Assembly: GCA_023432805.1 (NCBI GenBank) | Contig: JAEYUG010000104.1 | Location: forward strand, 11,921 to 75,920 | Length of the DNA stretch: 64,000 bases | Direction of reading: 5' to 3' | From: Bacteroidota bacterium | GTDB lineage: Bacteria > Bacteroidota > Ignavibacteria > SZUA-365 | Shown here: positions 52,190-60,197 of the stretch, piece after piece | Position numbering within the stretch: the stretch's first letter is position 1 | How the letters are laid out: every line of letters starts with the position of its first letter | Position numbers and translations under genes: made by a program | Notes under the pieces: model-generated | The model's input: only the letters and a program-made list of their open reading frames with translations | The model's database searches: none | Told to the model about the DNA's origin: nothing

Positions 52190-53426
52190 CGTCATCATTG
52201 TCGGCGCCGGTCTTGCCGGACTCAGTTGCGGCCTGCGTCTTCTCGAACACGGCATCACGCCTCTGCTGCTCGAAGCGTCTGATGCGCCCGGTGGTCGCGT
52301 GCGCACCGACGAGGTCGACGGATTTCTCCTCGACCGCGGCTTCCAGGTGTTGCTGACGGCCTACCCCGAGGCACAGCGTCTGCTCGATTACGGGACCCTC
52401 GATCTGCGTCCCTTCTATCCCGGTGCGCTCATCCGCCAGGGCAAGTCCTTTCACCGGATTGCCGATCCCTGGCGGCATCCCCTTGACGGTGTGCGTTCGG
52501 TGTTCGCACCGATTGGCAGCCTCACCGACAAGCTGAAGATTTCTCAGATCCGCCGGGCGGTCTGTGCGGGCAGTCTCCGCGATCTTGCCCGTCGGCCGGA
52601 GACCACCACACTCGATGCGCTCGCGCTCGCAGGCGTCTCCCCCACGATGATCGACCGATTCTTTCGTCCCTTCTACGGGGGCATCATGCTCGATCTCGAC
52701 CTGCAGACGTCGAGCCGCATCTTCGACTTCACATTCCGCATGTTTGCCAGTGGCGATACGGTCGTCCCAGCGCAAGGCATGCAGGCGATTCCCGATCAGC
52801 TCGCCGCCCGCCTGCCGGCGGGTGCGCTCCGCTGCAACACGCGTGTGGTGGAGGTGTCCGATGGCTGCGTGCGCACAGCAGAAGGGGAGGATGTCCGGGC
52901 TGCAGCGGTCGTGATTGCCACAGACGCCCACGACGCGGCGCGATTGCAGAGGGGTGGTCCCGAGCGCAGTTTCCGGGGAGTGACCTGCCTCTACTTTGAC
53001 GCGCCCGAGTCTCCGGTCGGAGAGCCGGTGATCGTGCTCGACAGCGAAGGTGTGGGTCCCGTCAACAACCTGCATGTGGTCAGCGACGTCTCATCGGCCG
53101 TGGCGCCTTCCTCGCGTGCGCTCGTTTCGGTCACCGTGATCGGCACGCCGCGCGAGACGAACGCTGCGCTCGAATCCCGTGTGCGCGCGCAGCTCGAACG
53201 CTGGTACGGAGTCGTTGTGCGCGAATGGCGCCATCTGCGCACCTACGACATTCCGCATGCGCATCCCGACCAGATGCCGCCCGTGCTGCGGGAGATGGAG
53301 CGACCTGTCCGCCTTGCGCGGGCGCGCTACATCTGTGGCGATCATGTCGAGACCGCGTCGATTCATGGTGCCCTGCGCAGCGGACGCCGGGCAGCCGACG
53401 CGGTGCACGCAGATTTCACCGCATGA
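52176..53426 (+). CDS. Phytoene-desaturase-like FAD-dependent oxidoreductase
   Basis: The N-terminal VIIVGAGLAGLSCGLRLLEHG and EASDAPGGRVRTDEVDGFLLD motifs are those of the amine oxidase/phytoene desaturase group. Later features are FRPFYGGIMLDLDLQTSSR, PAQGMQAIPDQLAARL and a C-terminal FAD motif YICGDHVETASIHGALRSG. Length 416 aa. It follows the renalase-like gene with a 14-nt overlap and overlaps a small membrane protein by ATGA. A role in carotenoid or other isoprenoid oxidation is possible but not shown. Confidence 0.86.
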   Translation: MSRPDVIIVGAGLAGLSCGLRLLEHGITPLLLEASDAPGGRVRTDEVDGFLLDRGFQVLLTAYPEAQRLLDYGTLDLRPFYPGALIRQGKSFHRIADPWRHPLDGVRSVFAPIGSLTDKLKISQIRRAVCAGSLRDLARRPETTTLDALALAGVSPTMIDRFFRPFYGGIMLDLDLQTSSRIFDFTFRMFASGDTVVPAQGMQAIPDQLAARLPAGALRCNTRVVEVSDGCVRTAEGEDVRAAAVVIATDAHDAARLQRGGPERSFRGVTCLYFDAPESPVGEPVIVLDSEGVGPVNNLHVVSDVSSAVAPSSRALVSVTVIGTPRETNAALESRVRAQLERWYGVVVREWRHLRTYDIPHAHPDQMPPVLREMERPVRLARARYICGDHVETASIHGALRSGRRAADAVHADFTA

Positions 53427-53902
53427 GCATGCACCTCCCGTCGCCTTCGGAACTTGTGCCGATACTCGTCGTGCTCAACGCGGCCGCGGTGTTCGGTGCT
53501 GCAGGTGTCGCATGGCATCTGCAGCTGGCGGGCTATCCGCTCCACCTTCGTGTCGGCCGCAGCGGCTTCCCCCGGTACCTTCGGGCGCATCGCGGTGCAA
53601 CGGCTCTGGTGCTCGCGCCGCTTGTGCTGGCAGACTTCCTCACATCGTGGATCCTTCTCCTCCTGCCACATGATCCTGTCACAACCATCTTCGTGTGGTG
53701 CGGGGCACTGTCTGCGTTGCTCGTCACAGGTGTGACGCTCGGCGTGATGCGGCGTGCGAGCCGGCGACTTGCCGAGGCCTTCGAGGCGCGCGCGTTCCGA
53801 CGCCTCATGGCAGGCAATTGCGTGCGCGCCAATGTGTGGAGCATGCACGCCGCGCTCATCGCCGTGATGCTCGTGCGCGCCATGCTTGTGCGCGCCGTAT
53901 AG
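53423..53902 (+). CDS. Small integral membrane protein, four helices
   Basis: The 159-aa protein is not assigned to a named family. Four hydrophobic segments are visible: ILVVLNAAAVFGAAGVAWHL, ALVLAPLVLADFLTSWILLL, FVWCGALSALLVTGVTLG and AALIAVMLVRAMLVRAV. The region RAFRRLMAGNCVRANVWSMH before the last helix recalls DUF1772-like membrane proteins. Its ATG overlaps the stop of the FAD oxidoreductase, suggesting a shared function or membrane anchoring. Confidence 0.75.
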   Translation: MSMHLPSPSELVPILVVLNAAAVFGAAGVAWHLQLAGYPLHLRVGRSGFPRYLRAHRGATALVLAPLVLADFLTSWILLLLPHDPVTTIFVWCGALSALLVTGVTLGVMRRASRRLAEAFEARAFRRLMAGNCVRANVWSMHAALIAVMLVRAMLVRAV

Positions 53903-53910
53903 CTCCCGTC

Positions 53911-53941
53911 TTGCGGAACAGGAGCACAGCCCCCATATTGT
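53911..53941 (+). promoter_or_regulatory. Possible promoter of the DHS-like gene
   Basis: TTG at 53911-53913, a 20-nt spacer and CATATTGT at 53934-53941 resemble the other promoters here but the -7 box has two changes from TATTTTGT. Confidence 0.35.
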
Positions 53942-53970
53942 CACGATACACACATCACACCATGTGAACC

Positions 53971-54945
53971 ATGAGCAGTCCGATCAGCGACTTCATACGA
54001 CACCATTACCGCCATTTCAATGCCGCCGCGCTTGTCGATGCGGCCGAAGGATATCGCCGGCATCTCGACGCCGGCGGCAAGATGTTCGTGACGCTTGCCG
54101 GCGCGATGAGCACGGCCGAACTCGGCCTGAGCCTGGCCGAGATGATTCGGCGGGACATGGTGCACGGCATTTCCTGCACCGGTGCCAACCTCGAGGAGGA
54201 TCTGTTCAACCTCGTTGCACACGACTTCTACGAACGCGTGCCGCACTATCGGGACCTGACACCAACCGATGAGAAATCCCTGCTCGACCGGCACATGAAC
54301 CGCGTCACCGACACCTGCATCCCCGAAGAGGAGGCCATGCGCCGCCTCGAAAAGGCCGTGCTCGAGGAATGGGTGGCCGCCGACAGGGCCGGCGAACGCT
54401 ACTTTCCGCACGAATTCATGTACCGCGTGATTCGCAGCGGCAAGCTCGAGCAGTACTATCAGATCGACCCGAAGGACAGCTGGATGCTTGCCGCCGCTGA
54501 GAAGAATCTGCCGATGTTCGTCCCGGGCTGGGAGGATGCCACGCTCGGAAACATGTACGCCGGCCACTGCATTGCGGGGGATGTCTCGAACGTGCACACC
54601 GTGCGTACCGGCATCGAGTACATGATGCGCCTGGCGGACTGGTACACCGAACTCACTGCGGAAGCCTCGCTTGGCTTCTTCCAGATCGGGGGAGGCATCG
54701 CCGGTGACTTCCCGATCTGCGTCGTGCCGATGCTGCATCAGGATCTGCAGCGCGATCATGTTCCCCTCTGGGGCTATTTCTGCCAGATCAGCGATTCGAC
54801 CACAAGCTACGGTTCCTACTCCGGAGCAGTGCCAAACGAGAAGATCACCTGGGGCAAGCTCGGTATCGATACACCGAAATACATCGTCGAAAGCGATGCC
54901 ACCATCGTGGCTCCCCTCATATTCGCCTATCTCCTCGGCTGGTGA
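53971..54945 (+). CDS. Deoxyhypusine synthase-family protein
   Basis: The 324-aa protein matches the DHS fold: FVTLAGAMSTAELGLSLAEM, HGISCTGANLEEDLFN, ATLGNMYAGHCIAGDV, FQIGGGIAGDFPICVVPML, QISDSTTSYGSYSGA, and the active-site Lys in ITWGKLGIDTPKYIVESDA. DHS transfers an aminobutyl group from spermidine to eIF5A Lys in eukaryotes and archaea. Bacteria lack eIF5A, and bacterial relatives are thought to act on polyamines (homospermidine synthase-like). The catalytic Lys is kept, so it should be active. It has its own possible promoter and a terminator at 54973. Confidence 0.9.
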   Translation: MSSPISDFIRHHYRHFNAAALVDAAEGYRRHLDAGGKMFVTLAGAMSTAELGLSLAEMIRRDMVHGISCTGANLEEDLFNLVAHDFYERVPHYRDLTPTDEKSLLDRHMNRVTDTCIPEEEAMRRLEKAVLEEWVAADRAGERYFPHEFMYRVIRSGKLEQYYQIDPKDSWMLAAAEKNLPMFVPGWEDATLGNMYAGHCIAGDVSNVHTVRTGIEYMMRLADWYTELTAEASLGFFQIGGGIAGDFPICVVPMLHQDLQRDHVPLWGYFCQISDSTTSYGSYSGAVPNEKITWGKLGIDTPKYIVESDATIVAPLIFAYLLGW

Positions 54946-54972
54946 TAGTGAAATAATTCACGAAAATGCTCG

Positions 54973-54997
54973 ACGGGTGGCCTCAGGCCGCCCGTTT
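54973..54997 (+). terminator. Rho-independent terminator after the DHS-like gene
   Basis: A 10-bp stem with one G-T pair (ACGGGTGGCC and GGCCGCCCGT), loop TCA-like, followed by TT-rich sequence, 28 nt past the stop. Confidence 0.8.
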
Positions 54998-55042
54998 CGT
55001 TTCCCATGCAGAGGGGATTCAGGGTTTGGGATGCGAATATCC

Positions 55043-55073
55043 TTGTGTGAGTAGCGAATTCCCGCTATTTTAG
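55043..55073 (+). promoter_or_regulatory. Promoter of the ferredoxin oxidoreductase operon, TTG-N20-TATTTTAG
   Basis: TTG at 55043-55045, 20-nt spacer, TATTTTAG at 55066-55073. It gives a leader of about 75 nt before the first gene at 55157. Confidence 0.65.
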
Positions 55074-55156
55074 CATACGTGCGAATGCGGATATTCCGCT
55101 CCGTCACAGATGGTTTTTACGCGCTCTTCCATTCACCAAAGCTGAGAGAGGTCGGT

Positions 55157-55468
55157 ATGGCTTCCATTCGCGGCGATGTCCAGATTCAACTCGAGAACTG
55201 CAAGGGATGCGAGTTGTGCGTGGTCGCCTGTCCCCAGCAGGCGCTTGCGCTTTCTCCGGACATCAACAAGCAGGGGTATCACTTTGCAGTGCTGATAGAA
55301 GACGTCTGCACCGGCTGCACCAACTGTGCACTCGTGTGCCCCGACGCCGTCATCACGGTGTATCGTGAAGACAAGAAGACCAAGCAGAAGGTCCCCGTCG
55401 CCGAGATCCGCAATGTGACCGGCGACATCACCGTCAAGGTCGGCATCGAAGAACCCGCCGTCAACTAA
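55157..55468 (+). CDS. 2-oxoacid:ferredoxin oxidoreductase delta (ferredoxin) subunit
   Basis: This 103-aa protein holds two 4Fe-4S sites, CKGCELCVVACPQ and CTGCTNCALVCPD, spaced as in a bacterial-type ferredoxin. It begins an operon of four oxidoreductase subunits (delta, alpha, beta, gamma). The start MASIRGDVQ is chosen with GAGAG upstream; a longer reading from 55079 would begin right after the promoter and is less likely. It takes electrons from the TPP-enzyme core and passes them to free ferredoxin. Confidence 0.9.
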   Translation: MASIRGDVQIQLENCKGCELCVVACPQQALALSPDINKQGYHFAVLIEDVCTGCTNCALVCPDAVITVYREDKKTKQKVPVAEIRNVTGDITVKVGIEEPAVN

Positions 55469-55519
55469 TCGCATTCATAGAAATGACGCGCATGCCGCGT
55501 CGCAGAAGGAGCACATTCC

Positions 55520-56587
55520 ATGGGTGAGCTACGACTCATGAAAGGTAACGAGGCACTCGCGGAAGCCGCCATCCGAGCCGGGATGGATGCCTATTTCGGC
55601 TATCCGATCACCCCGCAGTCGGAGGTCCTCGAGTATCTGACGCGCGAGGCGCGCGCACGCACCGGCGCGGTGATTCTCCAGGCCGAGAGCGAAGTCGCCT
55701 CGATCAACATGGTGTACGGCGCTGCCGGCGCAGGCGCACGCGTGATGACCTCGTCGTCGAGTCCCGGCATGAGTCTCATGCAAGAAGGCATCAGCTACAT
55801 CGCCGGTGCGGAACTTCCATGCCTGCTGGTCAACGTCAACCGCGGCGGTCCCGGTCTCGGCACGATCCAGCCGTCACAGGGCGACTACTTCCAGAGCACC
55901 AAGGGTGGCGGCCACGGCGACTACCGCCTGATCGTGCTCGCTCCCGCCACCGTGCAGGAAATGTCGGATCATGTGCTGGAAGGATTCGAACTCGCCGAGA
56001 AGTACCGCAATCCCGTACTCATTCTCACCGATGGGGCACTCGGACAGATGATGGAAAAAGTCGAGCTGCGCGATCAGCTCGATCGCAGCACCCGCGTCGT
56101 GCCCGACTGGGCCACCGTGGGGAAGCCGACGGATCGTGAGCACAACGTCATCACCTCGCTCTTCATCAAGCCCGAGGAGATGGAAGTCGTGAACCTGCGC
56201 CTGCAGGAAAAGTACAAGGTCATCGAGGCGAACGAAATCCGCTGTCAGACCATCGACGTCGACGATGCCGATGTCGTGCTCGTTGCATACGGACTCTCCG
56301 CGCGCATCTCGCGCAAGGTCATGGAACTCTGTCGCGCACAGGGTCGCAAGGTCGGTGTGATCCGACCGATCACACTCTGGCCCTATCCGTACCAGGTGAT
56401 CAGCGATGTGGCCGCGCATGCGAAGGCCTTCCTTACCGTCGAACTCAATGCAGGACAGATGGTGGAAGACGTGCGCCTCGCCGTCAACGGCCGCTGCCCC
56501 GTCTCGCACTACGGCCGCATGGGCGGCATCATCCCCTCGCCCGAGGAAATCGTCGGCGTGGTCGAACAGATCTACTCATCACTGTAA
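55520..56587 (+). CDS. 2-oxoacid:ferredoxin oxidoreductase alpha subunit (VorB/KorA type)
   Basis: The 355-aa protein has the pyrimidine-binding domain (GMDAYFGYPITPQSEVLEYL, ESEVASINMVYGAAGAGARV, SSSSPGMSLMQEGISYIAGA) and RGGPGLGTIQPSQGDYFQ, then a C-terminal transketolase-like domain (VLVAYGLSARISRKVM, VELNAGQMVEDVRLAV). Together with the beta subunit it oxidatively decarboxylates a 2-oxoacid and CoA. KorA (2-oxoglutarate) and VorB (2-oxoisovalerate) are not separable here. AGAAGGAG precedes the start by about 10 nt. Confidence 0.92.
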   Translation: MGELRLMKGNEALAEAAIRAGMDAYFGYPITPQSEVLEYLTREARARTGAVILQAESEVASINMVYGAAGAGARVMTSSSSPGMSLMQEGISYIAGAELPCLLVNVNRGGPGLGTIQPSQGDYFQSTKGGGHGDYRLIVLAPATVQEMSDHVLEGFELAEKYRNPVLILTDGALGQMMEKVELRDQLDRSTRVVPDWATVGKPTDREHNVITSLFIKPEEMEVVNLRLQEKYKVIEANEIRCQTIDVDDADVVLVAYGLSARISRKVMELCRAQGRKVGVIRPITLWPYPYQVISDVAAHAKAFLTVELNAGQMVEDVRLAVNGRCPVSHYGRMGGIIPSPEEIVGVVEQIYSSL

Positions 56588-56601
56588 GCGCGGAGCCATC
56601 C

Positions 56602-57402
56602 ATGCAGGAAATAGAACTCGACGTGCTCGAAGAGCATGAAGGCATGTCCATCGTCTGCGAGCGGCCCGACACGCTGCTCGACGCGCGCATGCACTACTGC
56701 CCCGGTTGCGGCCACGGCGTCGCCCACCGCATCATCATGGAGGTGGTGGCAGAACTGGGGATTCAGGACAAGACCATCGGCGTTGCTCCCGTGGGCTGCT
56801 CGGTGTTCGCCTACCACTACATGAACATCGACATGCAGGAAGCCGCCCACGGCCGCGCCACCGCAGTGGCCACCGGCATCAAGCGTTGCCGCCCCGACCG
56901 CTATGTCTTCACATACCAGGGTGATGGTGACCTGGCTGCCATCGGCACCGGCGAAACCATCCACACGGTCAACCGCGGCGAGAACATTCTCATCGTCTTC
57001 ATCAACAACGCCATCTACGGCATGACCGGCGGACAGATGGCCCCGACCACGCTGCTCGGCCAGAAGACCTCGACCTCGCCCTTCGGCCGCAACCAGGAAG
57101 TCAACGGCAATCCCCTGCGCATCACCGAAATGCTCGCCCTGCTCGACGGTGCGTACTACGTCACCCGCCAGAGCGTGCACACTCCCAACGCAGTGCGCAA
57201 GGCGAAAAAGGCCATCCTGAACGGCTTCAAGTATCAGGAACTCGGGCGCGGTACAAGCTTCGTCGAGATCGTCTCGAACTGTCCGACGAACTGGGGACTC
57301 CCCCCCACCAAGTCCAACGACTGGCTGGTGGAAAACATGCTGCCCATGTATCCCCTGGGCGATATCAAGGTTCCGTCGAAGGAGGATCTCGAACATGCAT
57401 GA
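56602..57402 (+). CDS. 2-oxoacid:ferredoxin oxidoreductase beta subunit (TPP-binding)
   Basis: This 266-aa subunit binds thiamine diphosphate and a 4Fe-4S cluster. HYCPGCGHGVAHRI gives two Cys, VAPVGCSVFAYHY a third. The TPP motif is TYQGDGDLAAIGTGETIH with NNAIYGMTGGQMAPTT (GDG-x(25-30)-NN). It begins 14 nt after the alpha gene and overlaps the gamma gene by 8 nt. Confidence 0.93.
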   Translation: MQEIELDVLEEHEGMSIVCERPDTLLDARMHYCPGCGHGVAHRIIMEVVAELGIQDKTIGVAPVGCSVFAYHYMNIDMQEAAHGRATAVATGIKRCRPDRYVFTYQGDGDLAAIGTGETIHTVNRGENILIVFINNAIYGMTGGQMAPTTLLGQKTSTSPFGRNQEVNGNPLRITEMLALLDGAYYVTRQSVHTPNAVRKAKKAILNGFKYQELGRGTSFVEIVSNCPTNWGLPPTKSNDWLVENMLPMYPLGDIKVPSKEDLEHA

Positions 57403-57946
57403 GGAAGCGATTTTTGCCGGATTCGGCGGTCAGGGTGTGCTCTCGATGGGCCAGGTGCTGGCCTATGCGGGCATGATCGAGGAGAAGGAAGTCTGCTGGA
57501 TGCCTTCCTACGGTCCTGAAATGCGCGGAGGAACCGCCAATTGCATCGTGACAGTGTCCGACAATGAGATCTCGAGTCCCATCATCGGTCGCTTCGACAC
57601 AGTGGTCGCGCTCAACCAGCCCTCGCTCGACAAGTTTCAGGATGCGGTCAAGCCGGGTGGTACGCTCATTTACGATTCAACGAACATCATCGAACCGCCG
57701 ACGCGTACTGACATCGATGTCGTCCCGATTCCCGCCAGCGAGGCGGCCGTCAAACTCAACAACACGAAGATCATGAACATGATCGTGCTGGGTGCCTTCC
57801 TTGCCAAGCGGAACACCCTGCCGATCGACAGCATCCTCGCCGCGTTGCGCAAGGTGCTGCCCGAACGTCATCATCACCTGATTCCGCTCAATGAGAAGGC
57901 CCTTCAAACCGGCCGCGACCTGGCAATGGCAGCCGTGCCTGTCTGA
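57395..57946 (+). CDS. 2-oxoacid:ferredoxin oxidoreductase gamma subunit
   Basis: The 183-aa protein has the gamma-domain start EAIFAGFGGQGVLSMGQVLA, PSYGPEMRGGTANCIVTVSD and VALNQPSLDKF. It completes the complex that oxidises 2-oxoacids with CoA and reduces ferredoxin. The ferredoxin could feed HydABC in the same genome. A strong terminator follows at 57979. Confidence 0.92.
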   Translation: MHEEAIFAGFGGQGVLSMGQVLAYAGMIEEKEVCWMPSYGPEMRGGTANCIVTVSDNEISSPIIGRFDTVVALNQPSLDKFQDAVKPGGTLIYDSTNIIEPPTRTDIDVVPIPASEAAVKLNNTKIMNMIVLGAFLAKRNTLPIDSILAALRKVLPERHHHLIPLNEKALQTGRDLAMAAVPV

Positions 57947-57978
57947 CCGTCGCCGTCGTTCACGATGCGGTACCCACA

Positions 57979-58003
57979 CGGGATCTTCGGATCCCGTTTT
58001 TAT
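57979..58003 (+). terminator. Rho-independent terminator after the oxidoreductase operon
   Basis: A 7-bp perfect stem CGGGATC/GATCCCG with a TTCG tetraloop and a run of T lies 32 nt after the gamma stop. Confidence 0.88.
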
Positions 58004-58006
58004 TGG

Positions 58007-58038
58007 TTTGCGCGAGTATTCCCTGCGTCATATTTTGT
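58007..58038 (+). promoter_or_regulatory. Promoter of the first DUF1573 gene, TTTG-N20-TATTTTGT
   Basis: TTTG at 58007-58010, 20-nt spacer, TATTTTGT at 58031-58038, directly after the preceding terminator. Confidence 0.65.
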
Positions 58039-58166
58039 GAGATGCCCGTATACTCGACCATGCAATCCATTCAGGTGCGGGGTGCGTTTTCCGCCCTCCG
58101 GCGTCCGTCAGGAAACTTCCGCCGGGGTTGTCTGCTACAACGTATGAAAGACACCCATCCGTTTCG

Positions 58167-59009
58167 ATGCACGTCATGACGTTTCCCCCCTTGTTCCATT
58201 CGCTGCGCGCCCTCCCGCCTTGTCTGCGGACGTGCCTCCGCGTCTGCCTGCTTGTGACGGCCGTGTGGCTGGTGGCGGCCGTGTGGCAGGTGGCGCCTGC
58301 GCAGGATCTGCGCTTCGTCTCGACCGTGCACGACTTCGGGAAGATGCTGCAGAAGGAGCGTCGCACGGCGGAGTTCGTGTTCACGAACACGGGCAGGGAG
58401 ACGCTGCAGTTGCCGCCGCCGCGTGCGTCCTGCGGATGCACGGCCACGCTGCTGAGCACGACGCATGTCGCACCGGGCGACACGGGACGCATCTCGGTCG
58501 ATTTCACTGCCTTCAGCGGTGTGACCGGCGTCGTGGAGAAGACGATCGATGCCTTCGAGCAGGGCTCGCTCGGGGTGACACAATCGGCAACGCTGCGCAT
58601 CCGTGCACACATCGTCGCAGAGGTCATGCCCGATTCGGGCATGCTGCGCTTCACGACCGAAGCCGGAGAACGTGTGCGCCTGCGCATGCCGGTGCGCTCC
58701 AACACCGACGTGCGCGTAATGCTCGACAACATCACCCTCGCGGCGATGGAGTATGTCGACACGACTGCGGGCCGGGAATACCATGTTGAAAAGATCATAT
58801 CGCGTCCCCTGACCGATTTCGCAATCACGACCTCCGATCCGGAGATCGAGCCGGGCGGGGAAACCGACATCGTGCTGGAGATACAAACCAGCGGAAAGGG
58901 CCAGATCAACGGTCAGATCCGCCTCGTGCTGCCAAACTCCGAACTGCGGATTCCCGTCGTCGGAGTCGTTCACCGGAATCGTTCACCGGGGGCTTCCGCG
59001 GGGAAGTGA
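58167..59009 (+). CDS. Exported DUF1573 (HYDIN/Ig-like) protein, copy 1
   Basis: The N-terminus has two hydrophobic stretches ending LVAAVWQVAPAQ, a signal peptide. The DUF1573 domain (about residues 50-150) starts VSTVHDFGKM, then EFVFTNTGRETLQL, and the conserved Cys pair ASCGCTA. A second Ig-like half ends near residue 270 with GKGQINGQIRLVL. Family members are periplasmic or surface beta-sandwich proteins of unknown role. It is the first of three paralogues in 3 kb. ATG 58176 is an alternative start. Confidence 0.85.
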   Translation: MHVMTFPPLFHSLRALPPCLRTCLRVCLLVTAVWLVAAVWQVAPAQDLRFVSTVHDFGKMLQKERRTAEFVFTNTGRETLQLPPPRASCGCTATLLSTTHVAPGDTGRISVDFTAFSGVTGVVEKTIDAFEQGSLGVTQSATLRIRAHIVAEVMPDSGMLRFTTEAGERVRLRMPVRSNTDVRVMLDNITLAAMEYVDTTAGREYHVEKIISRPLTDFAITTSDPEIEPGGETDIVLEIQTSGKGQINGQIRLVLPNSELRIPVVGVVHRNRSPGASAGK

Positions 59010-59066
59010 CCTTGATGTGGACCATCGGATCTGAATATCGTATATACTCATAGAGGAGTTGCAGTC

Positions 59067-59870
59067 ATGAAGAAAGCAACAGTGCTTGTTCTCGGTTTCG
59101 CGGCCATGCTCGCCATCGCATCGCCCATGCGTGCGCAGGAGAAGGCCACCACCACGCTGGACTACACAAAATGCATGGAAGTGCAGGGGACGTCCGATTA
59201 CAACTTCGGCAAGATCGATCAGGATGCCAGTGTCGAACACACCTTCATTCTGAAGAACACCTGCGGTACCACGGTGGAACTTGACAATCCCCGTGCCTCC
59301 TGCGGATGCACCGCCGCGCTGATGACCGAGAAGGTCATCGCCCCCGGTGGCGAGGCCAAGATTCAGGTGAAGTTCAAGCCGCCACAGGGCACGCGGGGCA
59401 AGACGTCGAAGACGGTGAGCGTGTTCGTCAAGGGCGACGCAAATCCGATTCACGTGCTTCGCTTCAACGCAGATGTGAAGACCGACATCGAGATCAATCC
59501 TTCGTACGTGAATATCCTCGGTTCCGAGGTCGGCAAGCTGGCGAGCGGAACAGCCACGTTCAAGAACGTGACGGATCAGCCCGTGGAGATCACCGAAATG
59601 ACGCTCTCGCTGACAGCCTACGCCGACACGAACACGGTGGCGGGTGCGGCACCTTCGTCGGTGATGAAGCCTGTCACGAACGGGAAGGTCGAGCCCTCGT
59701 CGTTCACGCTCAAGCCGGGCGAATCGAAGGATGTGACCGTGTCGCTGACACCCGAGTGGAAGGGGCAGGTCAATGGGTCGGTCCGCTTCAAGACTGCAAA
59801 GAGCGAAGGCTTCCTGCAGGTGTTCAGCATCGTGCGCCCTGCCTCGACCGGCGCGTCGAAAACGCAGTAA
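59067..59870 (+). CDS. Exported DUF1573 protein, copy 2
   Basis: The 267-aa protein starts with a signal peptide (KKATVLVLGFAAMLAIASPMRAQ). The DUF1573 domain shows YNFGKIDQDASVEHTFILKN and ASCGCTAALM, followed by PGGEAKIQVKFKPPQG. The second Ig-like half contains ESKDVTVSLTPEWKGQVNGS. GAGGAG lies 8 nt before the ATG. It is closer to copy 3 than to copy 1 (shared VEHTF.LKNTC and extra Cys), which suggests tandem duplication. Confidence 0.88.
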   Translation: MKKATVLVLGFAAMLAIASPMRAQEKATTTLDYTKCMEVQGTSDYNFGKIDQDASVEHTFILKNTCGTTVELDNPRASCGCTAALMTEKVIAPGGEAKIQVKFKPPQGTRGKTSKTVSVFVKGDANPIHVLRFNADVKTDIEINPSYVNILGSEVGKLASGTATFKNVTDQPVEITEMTLSLTAYADTNTVAGAAPSSVMKPVTNGKVEPSSFTLKPGESKDVTVSLTPEWKGQVNGSVRFKTAKSEGFLQVFSIVRPASTGASKTQ

Positions 59871-59903
59871 TCCCCCAATTCCCAACGCAACAGCGGAGCA
59901 TGC

Positions 59904-60197
59904 ATGAAGCGCGTCATCCCTGCATATAAAAGCCTGGTCGATATTCTTCAGGATGCCATCGACAAGGAAAACGATGCGGAGCAGTTCTACACCGAAGCAG
60001 CCGAACTGGCACAGAATGCAGAGGTAAAGGAGTTTCTTCTCGATATGGCGGCAATGGAGAAGGAGCATGCGCTCATGCTCGCCCGGCGTCTGGATTCCCT
60101 GCGGGCGGATCAGACTGTCATCGACGGGATTCTGTCGAGCTACGACGAGAAACCCGCCGAGGACGGAGACCTCGCTGAGGACGGAGACCCCGCATGA
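59904..60197 (+). CDS. Half-size ferritin-like (rubrerythrin-type) protein
   Basis: The 97-aa protein has the first helix pair of a rubrerythrin-type four-helix bundle: DAIDKENDAEQFYTEAAELA and LLDMAAMEKEHALMLARRL, which contain E-x6-Y and ExxH iron ligands. The second helix pair and rubredoxin domain are absent, so two copies would have to pair to make a diiron site. The C-terminus carries two similar AEDGD units. It lies between DUF1573 copies 2 and 3 and overlaps copy 3 by 4 nt. Confidence 0.8.
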   Translation: MKRVIPAYKSLVDILQDAIDKENDAEQFYTEAAELAQNAEVKEFLLDMAAMEKEHALMLARRLDSLRADQTVIDGILSSYDEKPAEDGDLAEDGDPA

